The notes under the pieces: generated by a model | Seen by the model: only the letters and a program-made list of their open reading frames with translations | Databases searched by the model: none | What the model was told of the DNA's origin: nothing | Part shown: piece by piece, positions 52,483-61,547 of the stretch | How positions within the stretch are numbered: position 1 is the stretch's first letter | Layout of the letters: every line of letters starts with the position of its first letter | From: Candidatus Poribacteria bacterium | GTDB lineage: Bacteria > Poribacteria > WGA-4E > WGA-3G | DNA length: 64,000 nt | Assembly (NCBI GenBank): GCA_022825825.1 | Contig: JAJDWA010000011.1 | Span: 35,361-99,360 of the forward strand | Reading direction: 5' to 3' | Position numbers and translations under genes: made by a program

Positions 52483-54090
52483 CTATTCACCTTCTGTGGG
52501 TGTTTCCTCTGCTTCTGTGCCTGTGTCCTCTGCTGTCGGCACTTCCTCAATTTGCGGTTGCGCTGGCGGTGTGTCACTCCAATTTTCCTTGAATGTCTTT
52601 GCTGCAGCATGCATGGTTTCAAGCAATTCATCACTTAACAGACCGGTTTCTGCGATTTCCGAAAGGAGTTCCGCATGATTCCTGTCAAGGTATTGCAGGA
52701 ATTCAGATTCAAACCGAGCGACTTCTGACTCAGGAACATCGTCTAAATAGCCGTTGGTGCCACAGAAGATAGAGGCAACTTCGCGTTCAACGGGCATCGG
52801 TTGATATTGTGGTTGCTTCAGCAATTCTACAAGCCGTGTGCCGCGTAGGAGCAGAGATTGCGTTAACGCATCCAAGTCAGATCCGAATTGTGCAAAGGCA
52901 GCAACTTCTCGGAAACTTGCAAGGTCAAGTTTTAACGTGCCTGCAACCTCATCCGATTTCATCGCTTTAACCTGTGCATCACCTCCAACACGCGAAACAG
53001 ACGTACCGACATCAATAGCAGGTCTTACCCCTTGGTTAAACAGGTCCGTTGTGAGGTATATTTGCCCATCTGTGATGGAGATAACGTTTGTTGGGATATA
53101 GGTTGTCAAATCACCTTCAAAGATTTCAATAATCGGTAGCGCGGTGAGAGAACCGCCTCCCAATTCGTCACTAAGTTTCGCAGCCCGTTCTAACAAGCGT
53201 GAATGTAGATAGAACACATCACCAGGATACGCTTCACGTCCTGGCGGTCTACGTGAAAGCAGTGACATTTGTCGGTATGCCCACGCATGTTTTGTCAGAT
53301 CATCGTATATGATAAGCGCGTGTTTGCCGTTATGACAGAAGTATTCCGCCATTGATGTACCAGAATAAGGGGCAAGGTATTGCAGCGGCGATGGCGCACT
53401 TGCGGGAGCTGAGACGATGGTAGTATATTCCATCGCATTATGTTCACGAAGCGTATTTGCCACTTGTGCCAAAGTTGAACCTTTTTGTCCGATAGCGACA
53501 TAGATACAGTAGACATCTGTGTTCCGTTGGCTGAGGATAGCGTCTATTGCGATTGCGGTTTTCCCAGTTCGGCGGTCACCGATAATGAGTTCCCGTTGCC
53601 CTCTGCCGATCGGTGTTAAACTATCAATAGCTTTTAAGCCTGTATAAAGTGGTTCGCTGACAGGTTGTCGTTGAACGATACCTAACCCTTTCTGTTCTAC
53701 GGGGAGTCTGTGTTCTGTGTGAATATCTCCCAAGCCATCAATGGGTTGTCCGAGTGCATCAACGATCCGTCCCAAGAGTGCCTCACCGACAGGCACTTCA
53801 GGCAGCCTATTTGTGCGTTTAACGGTATCGCCTTCATGTATAAGTTGGTCTTCACCAAACAACACACAACCGACGTTGTCTTCTTCAAGGTTAAAAGCGA
53901 TGCCGTAAATATCGTTAGGGAATTCAATCATCTCGCTTGCCATTGCGTTGGCAAGTCCATGCACCCGTGCAATACCATCGCCTACCTCCAGCACAGTGCC
54001 TGAGTCATAGACATCTACGTCTTGCTCAAACTGTTGCAGCTGCTGTTTTAATATATTCGATATTTCGTCCGGTCGGACTTCTCTTGCCAT
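52483..54090 (-). CDS. atpA: ATP synthase alpha subunit
   Basis: 535 residues. Walker A reads GDRRTGKT rather than the near-invariant G-D-R-Q-T-G-K-T. The rest is standard: [36 protein letters not shown] (arginine finger), and D-G-I-A-R-V-H-G-L near the N-terminus. A C-terminal extension of ~30 residues rich in E, P and T goes beyond the usual end. It forms the regulatory nucleotide site of F1. Confidence 0.96.
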   Translation of the reverse strand: MAREVRPDEISNILKQQLQQFEQDVDVYDSGTVLEVGDGIARVHGLANAMASEMIEFPNDIYGIAFNLEEDNVGCVLFGEDQLIHEGDTVKRTNRLPEVPVGEALLGRIVDALGQPIDGLGDIHTEHRLPVEQKGLGIVQRQPVSEPLYTGLKAIDSLTPIGRGQRELIIGDRRTGKTAIAIDAILSQRNTDVYCIYVAIGQKGSTLAQVANTLREHNAMEYTTIVSAPASAPSPLQYLAPYSGTSMAEYFCHNGKHALIIYDDLTKHAWAYRQMSLLSRRPPGREAYPGDVFYLHSRLLERAAKLSDELGGGSLTALPIIEIFEGDLTTYIPTNVISITDGQIYLTTDLFNQGVRPAIDVGTSVSRVGGDAQVKAMKSDEVAGTLKLDLASFREVAAFAQFGSDLDALTQSLLLRGTRLVELLKQPQYQPMPVEREVASIFCGTNGYLDDVPESEVARFESEFLQYLDRNHAELLSEIAETGLLSDELLETMHAAAKTFKENWSDTPPAQPQIEEVPTAEDTGTEAEETPTEGE

Positions 54091-54176
54091 ATTTTCAATC
54101 CTCTATAGGGTCACAATTGTCTTTTATTCAAATTGGAAACCTGTGAATTAGAAAAAAGTGCCATTTACTCAGACTC

Positions 54177-54202
54177 GGTGCGGTTAGGAAACCGCACCTA
54201 CC
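54177..54202. repeat. R1 repeat, single arm, between atpH and atpA
   Basis: ggtgcggttaggaaaccgca then cctacc: one self-complementary arm in the 127-base intercistronic gap. Confidence 0.75.
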
Positions 54203-54217
54203 GCAGTATAGAAATAA

Positions 54218-54757
54218 TTATCCTTTTGCGAGTTGCCGTTTCAAACGTTGGAGTTGTGTCGTAACACTTGCATCAAAAACGGTATCGCCTAACTGCACAA
54301 TAAACCCACCCTGAATTTGTTCATCAGTTTCGGTTTCCAATCGCACCTGTTTTCCCGAATATGTACTTAATTGCTGAACGAGTTGTTGCTCTTGGTTTTG
54401 CGTAATTGGCACCGCTGTCGTCACCTTTGCGACAACTCTACCAGCAGCTTCATCAACAATTGCAGAAAAGACATCCATTATTGCGACAAGATAACGTTCG
54501 CGTTGCTTTGATGCAAGCAGTTTAAAGAAATTAATCGTCAACGGATGCATGCCATCAGTAAACAGCTGCTGAAACGTATCGCTTTTAACTTGTGGAGTCA
54601 GCAGAGGCGAATGGATAAATTGTGTGAATTCCTCTGACTGCTCAATCAATTCTCGCAACTTATCAATATCAGCGGTAATAGATGCTAACGCTTCCTGTTC
54701 GACAGCCGCTTCGTATAGCGCGCGCGCATAAGGTTTTGCGACCCGAATGTCTCTCAT
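54218..54757 (-). CDS. atpH: ATP synthase delta subunit
   Basis: 179 residues, family length. V-A-K-P-Y-A-R-A-L-Y-E-A-A at the N-terminus, the central F-F-K-L-L-A-S-K-Q-R-E-R-Y-L and V-T-T-A-V-P-I-T with G-G-F-I-V-Q-L-G-D-T-V-F-D-A-S-V at the C-terminus are typical. It links F1 to the peripheral stalk (b subunit). An R2 repeat separates it from atpF. Confidence 0.92.
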   Translation of the reverse strand: MRDIRVAKPYARALYEAAVEQEALASITADIDKLRELIEQSEEFTQFIHSPLLTPQVKSDTFQQLFTDGMHPLTINFFKLLASKQRERYLVAIMDVFSAIVDEAAGRVVAKVTTAVPITQNQEQQLVQQLSTYSGKQVRLETETDEQIQGGFIVQLGDTVFDASVTTQLQRLKRQLAKG

Positions 54758-54792
54758 AGTTCGTTTTTACCTATAATTAATGGGACACTTCT

Positions 54793-54848
54793 GTAGCGCA
54801 AACTGTTAGTTTGCGGACTAATATGCACAAACTAACAGTTTGTGCTAC
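54793..54848 (-). repeat. R2 56-bp double-hairpin repeat, copy 2
   Basis: Inverse copy of 25479-25534, four mismatches, two of which keep base pairing. It lies in the atpF-atpH gap. Confidence 0.75.
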
Positions 54849-54946
54849 GACTTCTATTGTCCGTTATGTTTCCCAAACAGGTTTATCAAAGTTTCCAGCA
54901 ATTTCAAAGTTCACTATAGATGTCTAAAGGGACAATCTACTGATAA

Positions 54947-55531
54947 CTATTCCGCTGACAACCTGTTAATAGATGCATCAATGATATTTTGGTGTCTCTC
55001 AGGGGTCAGTTCTGCACTGATGATTTTGCCGGCTGCATCAATCGCGAGTTCAGCTACAACACCCCGCAGTTCCGAGATAGCCTCGTCTTTTTCGCGCTGA
55101 ATCTCAGCACGTGCTCTTGCGATCTCATCTTCAGCCTCTTGCCGCGCTTGTGCAACAATTTGCTGACGTTCGATGTTTCCCTGCTCAATTGCGGCCTGGA
55201 TTTTTGCCTGCGACTCGTTTTCGATGTCCCCTAAACGTTGTCGTGTTTCAGCGGTGAGTTGGTCCAATTCTTCTCGATCAGTTTTCAATTGTTCCAGCTG
55301 GGTCACGATTTCAGTTCGGCGTTCCTCTAAAAGCCCACCTACCTTGCCGAAAACGAATTTCCAAAGCACCAAGAGTACAACAAGGAAACCGATGACTTGG
55401 AGGATGATCGTCTTCTCATCAATCCCAAGTAAGTCTAAAAGCCCACCTTCAGCAGGAGGATCAGCAGCGAATACACTGGTGATACACATCCCCATAAAAA
55501 TGAGACAGCATGCATATATTTTTTTTCTCAT
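54947..55531 (-). CDS. atpF: ATP synthase b subunit
   Basis: 194 residues from the ATG at 55531 (a TTG at 55576 would add 15). Residues 1-25 are signal-peptide-like (ending V-F-A), followed by one membrane helix (~45-65, I-I-L-Q-V-I-G-F-L-V-V-L-L-V-L-W-K-F-V-F). A long charged coiled coil then forms the peripheral stalk. No Shine-Dalgarno precedes the start; instead two overlapping hairpins lie upstream. It appears to have a cleavable leader, not universal in this family. Confidence 0.9.
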   Translation of the reverse strand: MRKKIYACCLIFMGMCITSVFAADPPAEGGLLDLLGIDEKTIILQVIGFLVVLLVLWKFVFGKVGGLLEERRTEIVTQLEQLKTDREELDQLTAETRQRLGDIENESQAKIQAAIEQGNIERQQIVAQARQEAEDEIARARAEIQREKDEAISELRGVVAELAIDAAGKIISAELTPERHQNIIDASINRLSAE

Positions 55532-55556
55532 GAGTTTTTGGGACTCGCTAATAGGT

Positions 55557-55593
55557 CCCCAACTTTTTTGGGGCAATTTTTGGGATGCCCCAA
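55557..55593 (-). promoter_or_regulatory. Mutually exclusive hairpins between atpE and atpF
   Basis: In the minus-strand transcript TTGGGGCA (55593-55586) can pair with TGCCCCAA (55575-55568). The latter's CCCCAA can instead pair with TTGGGG (55562-55557). Only one can form at a time. Confidence 0.5.
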
Positions 55594-55610
55594 TTTGTTG
55601 GAGGTTGCGT

Positions 55611-55982
55611 TTATTCGTTTTCGCCTGTATCTTCTATTTCAACACCGTTAGCGTCTTCCATTTTGACACCGTTAGCGGCATCTTCCTGCACCTGTTCAAC
55701 CTGAGCTTTTCCAGCTTCGGCATCAATCATTCCTCTCAGCATATCACCTTCGGGGAGTTTTGCCTGCAAGATAAAGAACATTAAAAGTGCATAGATAACA
55801 AGCGATTCAATGAGAGCCAAACCGATAATCATCGCGGTTTGAATTTTTCCAGATGATTCAGGTTGACGCGCAATTCCTTCAAGAGCAGTACTTGTTGCCT
55901 TTCCTTGCGCCGTTGAGGCAAAAATAACTGCGATCGGCAACCCTAAAGTTACACCAAACGCTAACACTGCTAAATAAATCAT
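55611..55982 (-). CDS. atpE: ATP synthase c subunit with Na+-type site and acidic tail
   Basis: 123 residues from the ATG at 55982 (GGAGG seven bases upstream). Two membrane helices flank the polar loop A-R-Q-P-E. The ion site has E59 with Q26, S60 and Y64. These correspond position for position to the Na+ ligands Q32, E65, S66 and Y70 of the Ilyobacter tartaricus c-ring. c subunits usually end near residue 80; here ~45 acidic residues follow, ending in two 8-residue repeats (A-N-G-V-x-x-E-D). It lies between atpB and atpF, the normal order. Confidence 0.92.
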   Translation of the reverse strand: MIYLAVLAFGVTLGLPIAVIFASTAQGKATSTALEGIARQPESSGKIQTAMIIGLALIESLVIYALLMFFILQAKLPEGDMLRGMIDAEAGKAQVEQVQEDAANGVKMEDANGVEIEDTGENE

Positions 55983-56032
55983 GAAATGTCCTCCTTGGAC
56001 GAATAGGGGCAAGTTACACTTGACCCACAGAA

Positions 56033-56863
56033 TTAATGATGCGCTTCATGCGCTTCTTCATCGTGTTCTATGAACAGCACGATATAGATAGATGTTAAGA
56101 TTGTAAAAACGAATGCCTGCAAAAAGCCAGCAAACAGCCCAAAAAACAGCATAGGCACTTGCACCGGAATAAACGGAATAGCATCAAGAATAAGTATGCC
56201 TACTCCGATTTTTGTCAGTTCAATAACAACCGATTTTTCGCCAAAAATATTTCCGAAAAGCCGGACAGCAAGTGAACCCGCACGCGATAACTGCGCAATG
56301 ACTTCAAGTGGGAACATCAAAATTCCTAACAATGGTGGATCACCGGCTAAATGTTTCAGATAACCTCCTAACCCAAGCTCTTTAATAGCGATAATTTGAA
56401 CGCCTAATACAGCCGTTATACCGAGGGCAAGCGTTGTGTTCAAATCTGCTGTTGGTGGTTGGAGCCCCGGAATAATTCCAAGAAAGTTCAGGAAGAGAAT
56501 GAAGATGAAAAGGGATCCAACGAATGGGACATACTTTTTGCCGTGCTCACCTAAAATACCTCCGAAGAAGTCCGTTATACCGCCTACAAACAACTCTAAT
56601 AGAGTTTGTCCTTTCCCTTCGGGTATCCGTTTCAACTTCCGGGTGACGAAGATAAAAAACAGTGTTAAGACGACAACAGCAAAATATGTGTTGGGAATTA
56701 GATCCGGTTGATGCCACCGAGTCGGTTCAGGGATCATTTCATCTGGTAACAACTTTGAAATCGGAGAGAGTAAACTACGGTGACCATTGTCGGCTGCGAA
56801 ACTCACGGCTACTACAGCTAAAGTGAGTCCGATAACCAAGCATATAAACGATATTTTTTTCAT
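56033..56863 (-). CDS. atpB: ATP synthase a subunit
   Basis: 276 residues from the ATG at 56863; a GTG at 56908, three bases after the upstream stop codon, is an alternative and would allow coupled re-initiation. A signal-like N-terminus (M-K-K-I-S-F-I-C-L-V-I-G-L) is followed by five to six membrane helices. The essential Arg is in R-L-F-G-N-I-F-G-E-K. P-L-E-V-I-A-Q-L-S-R precedes it. It forms the half-channels for ion flow next to the c-ring. Confidence 0.93.
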   Translation of the reverse strand: MKKISFICLVIGLTLAVVAVSFAADNGHRSLLSPISKLLPDEMIPEPTRWHQPDLIPNTYFAVVVLTLFFIFVTRKLKRIPEGKGQTLLELFVGGITDFFGGILGEHGKKYVPFVGSLFIFILFLNFLGIIPGLQPPTADLNTTLALGITAVLGVQIIAIKELGLGGYLKHLAGDPPLLGILMFPLEVIAQLSRAGSLAVRLFGNIFGEKSVVIELTKIGVGILILDAIPFIPVQVPMLFFGLFAGFLQAFVFTILTSIYIVLFIEHDEEAHEAHH

Positions 56864-56910
56864 ATTTTGTTTTTTAATGTTTCTTAAATTTGGGATTACT
56901 TCTTCCACTT

Positions 56911-57318
56911 TTATGGTTGATCAGGATCTTTTTTCCTAAGAATAGCTATCATCAAACCGATTGCTTTGAGAATGATTGCACCTTGTACTAAGACAATTCC
57001 CCCGCCAAATGCCCAGATATCCAACCACTCCATTTTAAACAGGAAAAAGAGTAGCACACCAAGTACTGTATATTTGCCGAGAGCGATGAAGCCGAGCAAG
57101 TACTTTGTTTTCTGCGTTTTTCCCGGACGAATCAGTCTTCGAATTACGAATTCAAGTGACCAGAACAGACTTAAGCCAATTGCGCTACCGATCAGAAAAC
57201 TGGGGAGTGAGGCCCGTTTAAAGCCTAACAACACAGCACTAATCACAACGGTAAGACAGATTGTTAAGATATAAACTTGTCTGATAAAGCGGTCACCAAA
57301 TTCAAGTGTGGGCCCCAT
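56911..57318 (-). CDS. atpI: AtpI-like membrane protein
   Basis: 135 residues with four predicted membrane helices and the AtpI-type layout (R-Q-V-Y-I-L-T-I-C-L-T-V-V at the start, a basic loop I-R-R-L-I-R-P-G-K-T-Q-K-T-K in the middle). AtpI helps assemble the c-ring and, with AtpZ, forms a cation channel. It shares its middle loop pattern with the next upstream gene, so the two are paralogues. atpB begins right at its stop. Confidence 0.7.
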   Translation of the reverse strand: MGPTLEFGDRFIRQVYILTICLTVVISAVLLGFKRASLPSFLIGSAIGLSLFWSLEFVIRRLIRPGKTQKTKYLLGFIALGKYTVLGVLLFFLFKMEWLDIWAFGGGIVLVQGAIILKAIGLMIAILRKKDPDQP

Positions 57319-57338
57319 TTAAGTAGGTGACTCCTTTG

Positions 57339-58010
57339 TCAGGATAACGGCGAATCGTTGTTGAGTCTCAATAGTTTATCCTCTTTCATGTCTTGTCCTT
57401 TTTTTACAGCATCGCGACGTTGTTTTTCCATTCGAAACCCCTGCACAAGCGCAGCAACCATACCGATAGACAACCCGATATATGATCCTATTTTTGCGTT
57501 GCCGAAATATCCGCCGATCCACTTGCCCACAAAATAACCGATACAAAAGGCAAGCATAACTATTAGACCACTCGAAGCGAGATCGAACATCTCTATATTT
57601 CTCACTCTTTTTGCGTCACCTTCTTTGCTATTGAACCTATTGCCTATAAAGTAGGTGACGCAAATTATGAAGCAAGCTAAGAGCCCAATTACAATACCAC
57701 TTGTAGTAAGCAGGAAATTGAATAGGAAATAGAGCAGCACACAGAGCCCCGTATACCTACCGAGCAAAATCATGCGCCGTACACGTTTGGTTTGCTCAGT
57801 TTTTTCGGGAAGAACAACCCGCCGCGCTGCGAATTCAATAGACCAAAATAGACCGAACCCAATAGTACTGTAAATGAGAAAATGCGGAAGCGCAGAAGTT
57901 TCACCCCTTAACACTGCTTCTATAATCACAGCTATAGTGACACCGAACGTAAAACCATAGATAGTCTGAATAGACTGGTACCGGTCTTGATATTTCGAAA
58001 CGTCACTCAT
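57339..58010 (-). CDS. AtpI-AtpZ fusion protein
   Basis: 223 residues from the ATG at 58010 (GGGAG nine bases upstream). Residues ~10-120 resemble AtpI, with S-T-I-G-F-G-L-F-W-S-I-E-F-A-A-R-R matching the corresponding segment of the 56911 product. Residues ~145-205 match AtpZ (F-D-L-A-S-S-G-L, G-Y-F-V-G-K-W-I-G-G, G-S-Y-I-G-L-S-I-G-M). A separate AtpZ gene lies upstream and a separate AtpI downstream. The operon therefore carries each domain twice. Confidence 0.75.
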   Translation of the reverse strand: MSDVSKYQDRYQSIQTIYGFTFGVTIAVIIEAVLRGETSALPHFLIYSTIGFGLFWSIEFAARRVVLPEKTEQTKRVRRMILLGRYTGLCVLLYFLFNFLLTTSGIVIGLLACFIICVTYFIGNRFNSKEGDAKRVRNIEMFDLASSGLIVMLAFCIGYFVGKWIGGYFGNAKIGSYIGLSIGMVAALVQGFRMEKQRRDAVKKGQDMKEDKLLRLNNDSPLS

Positions 58011-58062
58011 TATGAACAACTCCCTTGTCAAAATAATGACAGGATATCGAATACTTTAGATG

Positions 58063-58356
58063 TTATTCTCCTTCAATGTCGTGTGCTTGTTGTGCTTCCT
58101 CACGTTGTTGTTTTTCCATACGTTCCATTTTTCTGTTCCATCGCGCTATTGACCGAAACATTTCCATAAATCCAGCAGCGACTCCGAGTACAAACCCGAT
58201 GTATGATCCGATTTCTGCGTAACCTAACTTGCCACCGATCCACTTGCCCCCGAAATAACCGATAGCAATAGCGAGTGCAAGCGTTATTCCGATCGAAGCG
58301 AGGTCAAACATCCCTACATTTTCATGTTTGAATTGGTCTAACCGTCGTTTAAACAT
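58063..58356 (-). CDS. atpZ: AtpZ-like protein, first gene of the atp operon
   Basis: 97 residues with two membrane helices and the AtpZ pattern F-D-L-A-S-I-G-I-T-L-A, G-Y-F-G-G-K-W-I-G-G, G-S-Y-I-G-F-V-L-G-V-A-A-G. The C-terminus is charged (E-R-M-E-K-Q-Q-R-E-E). AtpZ and AtpI form a Ca2+/Mg2+ channel in alkaliphiles and assist assembly. It lies 57 bases downstream of the operon's predicted start of transcription. Confidence 0.78.
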   Translation of the reverse strand: MFKRRLDQFKHENVGMFDLASIGITLALAIAIGYFGGKWIGGKLGYAEIGSYIGFVLGVAAGFMEMFRSIARWNRKMERMEKQQREEAQQAHDIEGE

Positions 58357-58419
58357 GGTGATTGCTCCGATATTATGAAAATGGCGTTAGAACAGATTCC
58401 CTCCTTAGCAACGCTATAA

Positions 58420-58448
58420 ATTATACTACAAGATTTGTGTTAATGCAA
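58420..58448 (-). promoter_or_regulatory. Predicted promoter of the atp operon
   Basis: Minus-strand TTGCAT (58448-58443) and TATAAT (58425-58420), 17-base spacer. Confidence 0.7.
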
Positions 58449-58479
58449 AAAATTTGACACATTTTCTATATTTAAATTT

Positions 58480-59910
58480 TTATTTTGTTTGAACCAAAAC
58501 TGCCCAATGTGCTTCGGTCGGTGCAGTTAATGTGATGCTATCGCTGAACAGGATTTCCACCTCTTTTTTCCATTCGCTTTTTCGGATATTTAGCCATCTG
58601 ATCTTTACTGTTTCGGCATCTGTATTTTTACCAACACGCAAATTTAAGTCAACCGAACCCCCTTTTGGAAAATAGACAGCATATTCCTTTCCGGGATTTG
58701 CGAAGGTATATGCTTCGTTTTCCTCTCTGTTGGAAAGCAGGTCGTTGTGAGGTTCGCACGTAAAAACGTCCATCTCGTCTGTGATGGCGCGCATACTCTT
58801 GATGCTCGCTTGTGCAGTTTCGGTCAAACCGAGTCCGTTGGGCGGACGGTGAAACCGTGCTGACGCAAGTCCACCAAAGATATTTCGCCAGAACCGTTCC
58901 AACCCATTTTGTGTCGTACCGTATTTCCCGGTATCAGCACCGTAAATCTTAACATTATTCATAGGACGGACTGGTAAAAGACTTACTCTATACTGCTGAG
59001 CATTATCCCAATGTGTTTGCCGCTTCTGCATATTATTCTGTGATATATCACAAAATGAATATATTTCTGGGTGATCTTTTGTATTTCGATGTTGTTCATG
59101 GTCTATTTCCCACGGATTCCAACTCTCAGTCGTTTCAACGCCACGGCCAGCTTCGGCTGCTCGCTTTTTGATATACGTTGACCAATATTCACCCCATGCA
59201 GGCGTAACGGCGGTCTCGTTGTCCATACAGTAGAGTATGTGTCCATAAGGAAGCGTCTCTGAAAGCAGTTTATCCACATACTTTTCTTGATATTTCAAGA
59301 TGATTTCCTGATTGTTCTTTTTCGGCACAGACCTGAAAAAGTCATTTTTCGCTGCACTTGGGTGACTATTGACGACAGTGGGTAATCCCGTTTCTTCTGC
59401 AGTGTAATTGCTGTTATTTTTAGGATTGAATGGATTAACATCCCAATAATCTCTATAATAGTTGAAAGTTGCCCACACCTCAATTTGGACGATAATATCC
59501 ATCTCGTGAGTCCATTGGATGAAGTTCCGAAAACGCGTCCAAAATTCATCGCTCCACTGATTTAAATCATACAAATCACCGACTTTTTTGAAGGGAGGCA
59601 CATCTACTGCCTCAGTCCATCCCATCGTAGACCTAACATAGTTTCCACCGACAGACTTCAGCAGTTCAAGATGCTCTTTGAGATTCGGTATCTGAAACAG
59701 ATTGTCATCAACTGAACCGCCGATAAGCAGAACGGGTTTGCCTTTATATTGCCAGTAACGCAGGTTTTCTTTGTAAATCTGGATTCTGTCTTTTTCCATC
59801 TCTATATCCTTTTTAGCTTTGGTATCCCATGCTACTGTTAAGCAAACGAATATAAGTAGAGCCAACACAAATTTATTGCCAATCAAGCGTGGTTGCCACA
59901 GGTTTTTCAT
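58480..59910 (-). CDS. Exported glycoside-hydrolase-like protein (clan GH-A type), paralogue 1
   Basis: 476 residues from the ATG at 59910. A signal anchor (F-V-L-A-L-L-I-F-V-C-L) is followed by a predicted TIM-barrel with L-I-G-G-S-V-D-D-N-L-F, W-T-H-E-M-D-I-I-V-Q-I-E-V-W and L-Y-C-M-D-N-E-T. The Asn-Glu pair is what clan GH-A enzymes use as acid/base. A C-terminal beta domain (E-A-Y-T-F-A-N-P-G-K-E-Y-A-V-Y-F-P) resembles the putative collagen-binding domain often fused to DUF4038-type glycosidases. It is ~80% identical by eye to the gene just upstream. Substrate unknown. Confidence 0.7.
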   Translation of the reverse strand: MKNLWQPRLIGNKFVLALLIFVCLTVAWDTKAKKDIEMEKDRIQIYKENLRYWQYKGKPVLLIGGSVDDNLFQIPNLKEHLELLKSVGGNYVRSTMGWTEAVDVPPFKKVGDLYDLNQWSDEFWTRFRNFIQWTHEMDIIVQIEVWATFNYYRDYWDVNPFNPKNNSNYTAEETGLPTVVNSHPSAAKNDFFRSVPKKNNQEIILKYQEKYVDKLLSETLPYGHILYCMDNETAVTPAWGEYWSTYIKKRAAEAGRGVETTESWNPWEIDHEQHRNTKDHPEIYSFCDISQNNMQKRQTHWDNAQQYRVSLLPVRPMNNVKIYGADTGKYGTTQNGLERFWRNIFGGLASARFHRPPNGLGLTETAQASIKSMRAITDEMDVFTCEPHNDLLSNREENEAYTFANPGKEYAVYFPKGGSVDLNLRVGKNTDAETVKIRWLNIRKSEWKKEVEILFSDSITLTAPTEAHWAVLVQTK

Positions 59911-59938
59911 AAGGTTGCTTCTTAAGTATGAATACATC

Positions 59939-61375
59939 TCATTTTACGTGAACCAAAACTGCCCAATGTGCTTCAGTTGGCGCGGTTAATGTGATGCTAT
60001 CGCTGAAAGGAATTTCCTCTTCTTTTTTCCATTCACTTTTTCGGATATTTAGCCATCTGATCTTTACTGTTTCGGCATCTGTATTTTTACCAACACGCAA
60101 GTTTAGATCAACTGAGCCACCTTTTGGAAAATAGACAGCATATTCTTTTTTGGGATTTGCAAAGGTATATGCTTCATTTTCCTCTCTGTTGGAAAGTAGA
60201 TCATTATGCGGTTCACACGTAAAAACGTCCATCTCGTCTGTGATGGTTCGCATACTCTTAAGGTGCGCTTGTGCTATTTTACTCAAACCGACTCCACTGT
60301 CCGGACGGTGGAACCGTGCCGATGCAAAACCTCCGAAGATATTTCGCCAAAATCGCTCTAAACCATCTCGCGTACTGCCGAACCGTCCACCATCAGCACC
60401 GTAAATCTTAATATTATTGATGGGACGGATCGGAGAAAGTTTAGCGCGAATTTTCTGCGCGTTATCCCAATGCCGCTGCCGTTTTTGATGGTTATTCTGT
60501 GATATATCGCAAAACGAGTAGGTTTCGGGGTGGTCAAAAGTCGCCTTATGTTTCTTATCGGATAGATCCCACGGATCCCACATCTCTGTCGTTTCAGCGA
60601 CACGTCCAGCTTCCTTTGCTTTCTTTTGAATATATGTTGCCCAGTATTCACCCCATGCAGCCGTAACAGCAGTCTCATTGTCCATACAGTAGAGTATATG
60701 TCCATAGGGAAGCGTCTCAGAGAGAAGTTTATCTACAAACTTTTCCTGATATTTTAAGACAATTTCCTGATTGCGTTCTTTCGGTATCGACCAGAAAAAG
60801 TTATTCTTTGCTGCAACAGGATGGTCTTTAACGACAGTTGGTAACCCTGTTTCCTCTGCTGTATAGTTGCTGTTATTTTTTGGATTAAAAGGATTAGCAG
60901 CCCAAGGCTCACGGTAGTAGGTGAAGGTCGCCCACACTTCTATTTGGACAATAATATCCATCTCGTGAGTCCACGTGATGAAGTTCCGAAAACGGGTCCA
61001 AAATTCTTCGTTCCACTGATTTAAGTCATACAGATCACCGTCTTTTTTATGAGGAGGCAAATCGCCTTCATCATTCCACCCCATCGTAGACCGCACATAG
61101 TTACCACCGACCGACTTCAAAAGTTCAAGATGTTCTTTGAGATTCGGTATCTGAAATAGATTATCTTCTACTGAACCGCCGATGAGTAGAATGGGTTCAC
61201 CTTTATATTGCCAGTAACGCGGGTTTTCTTTGTAAATCTGGATCCTGTCTTTTTCCATCTCTGCATCCTTTTTAGCTTTAGTATCCCACGCTGTTATAGA
61301 GCAAAGAGATACGGATATAACGAGAACCAACACAAACTTACTGATAGCAAAGTGTCTTCTCCACAGACTTTTCAT
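59939..61375 (-). CDS. Exported glycoside-hydrolase-like protein, paralogue 2
   Basis: 478 residues from the ATG at 61375 (GGAGG nine bases upstream). It has the same architecture as the 58480 gene: signal segment, barrel with W-T-H-E-M-D-I-I-V-Q-I-E-V-W and C-M-D-N-E-T-A-V, then the C-terminal beta domain, whose last ~100 residues are nearly identical between the two. Divergence is concentrated around residues 215-330. The two genes are 28 bases apart and clearly arose by tandem duplication. Confidence 0.7.
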   Translation of the reverse strand: MKSLWRRHFAISKFVLVLVISVSLCSITAWDTKAKKDAEMEKDRIQIYKENPRYWQYKGEPILLIGGSVEDNLFQIPNLKEHLELLKSVGGNYVRSTMGWNDEGDLPPHKKDGDLYDLNQWNEEFWTRFRNFITWTHEMDIIVQIEVWATFTYYREPWAANPFNPKNNSNYTAEETGLPTVVKDHPVAAKNNFFWSIPKERNQEIVLKYQEKFVDKLLSETLPYGHILYCMDNETAVTAAWGEYWATYIQKKAKEAGRVAETTEMWDPWDLSDKKHKATFDHPETYSFCDISQNNHQKRQRHWDNAQKIRAKLSPIRPINNIKIYGADGGRFGSTRDGLERFWRNIFGGFASARFHRPDSGVGLSKIAQAHLKSMRTITDEMDVFTCEPHNDLLSNREENEAYTFANPKKEYAVYFPKGGSVDLNLRVGKNTDAETVKIRWLNIRKSEWKKEEEIPFSDSITLTAPTEAHWAVLVHVK

Positions 61376-61438
61376 AAAGTTGTGCCTCCAGAAATAACGG
61401 GACATAACGAATTACTTTAGCAAAAGTTTTATGCTGCA

Positions 61439-61459
61439 GGCGCGATTTGAAATCGCGCC
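61439..61459. repeat. R1-like hairpin (gcgcg variant)
   Basis: aggcgcgatttgaaatcgcg then cc upstream of the glycosidase pair; perfect hairpin. Confidence 0.55.
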
Positions 61460-61547
61460 AACGAAGAAGTATTTACATATTATATCATGAGGTTTAGAGC
61501 AAACAACCAGACCATTCATGAACAACACACGGATATCCGTGAAAATC

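Noticed and set aside
55173..55784. 203-codon plus-strand frame
   Set aside because: Antisense of atpF and atpE.
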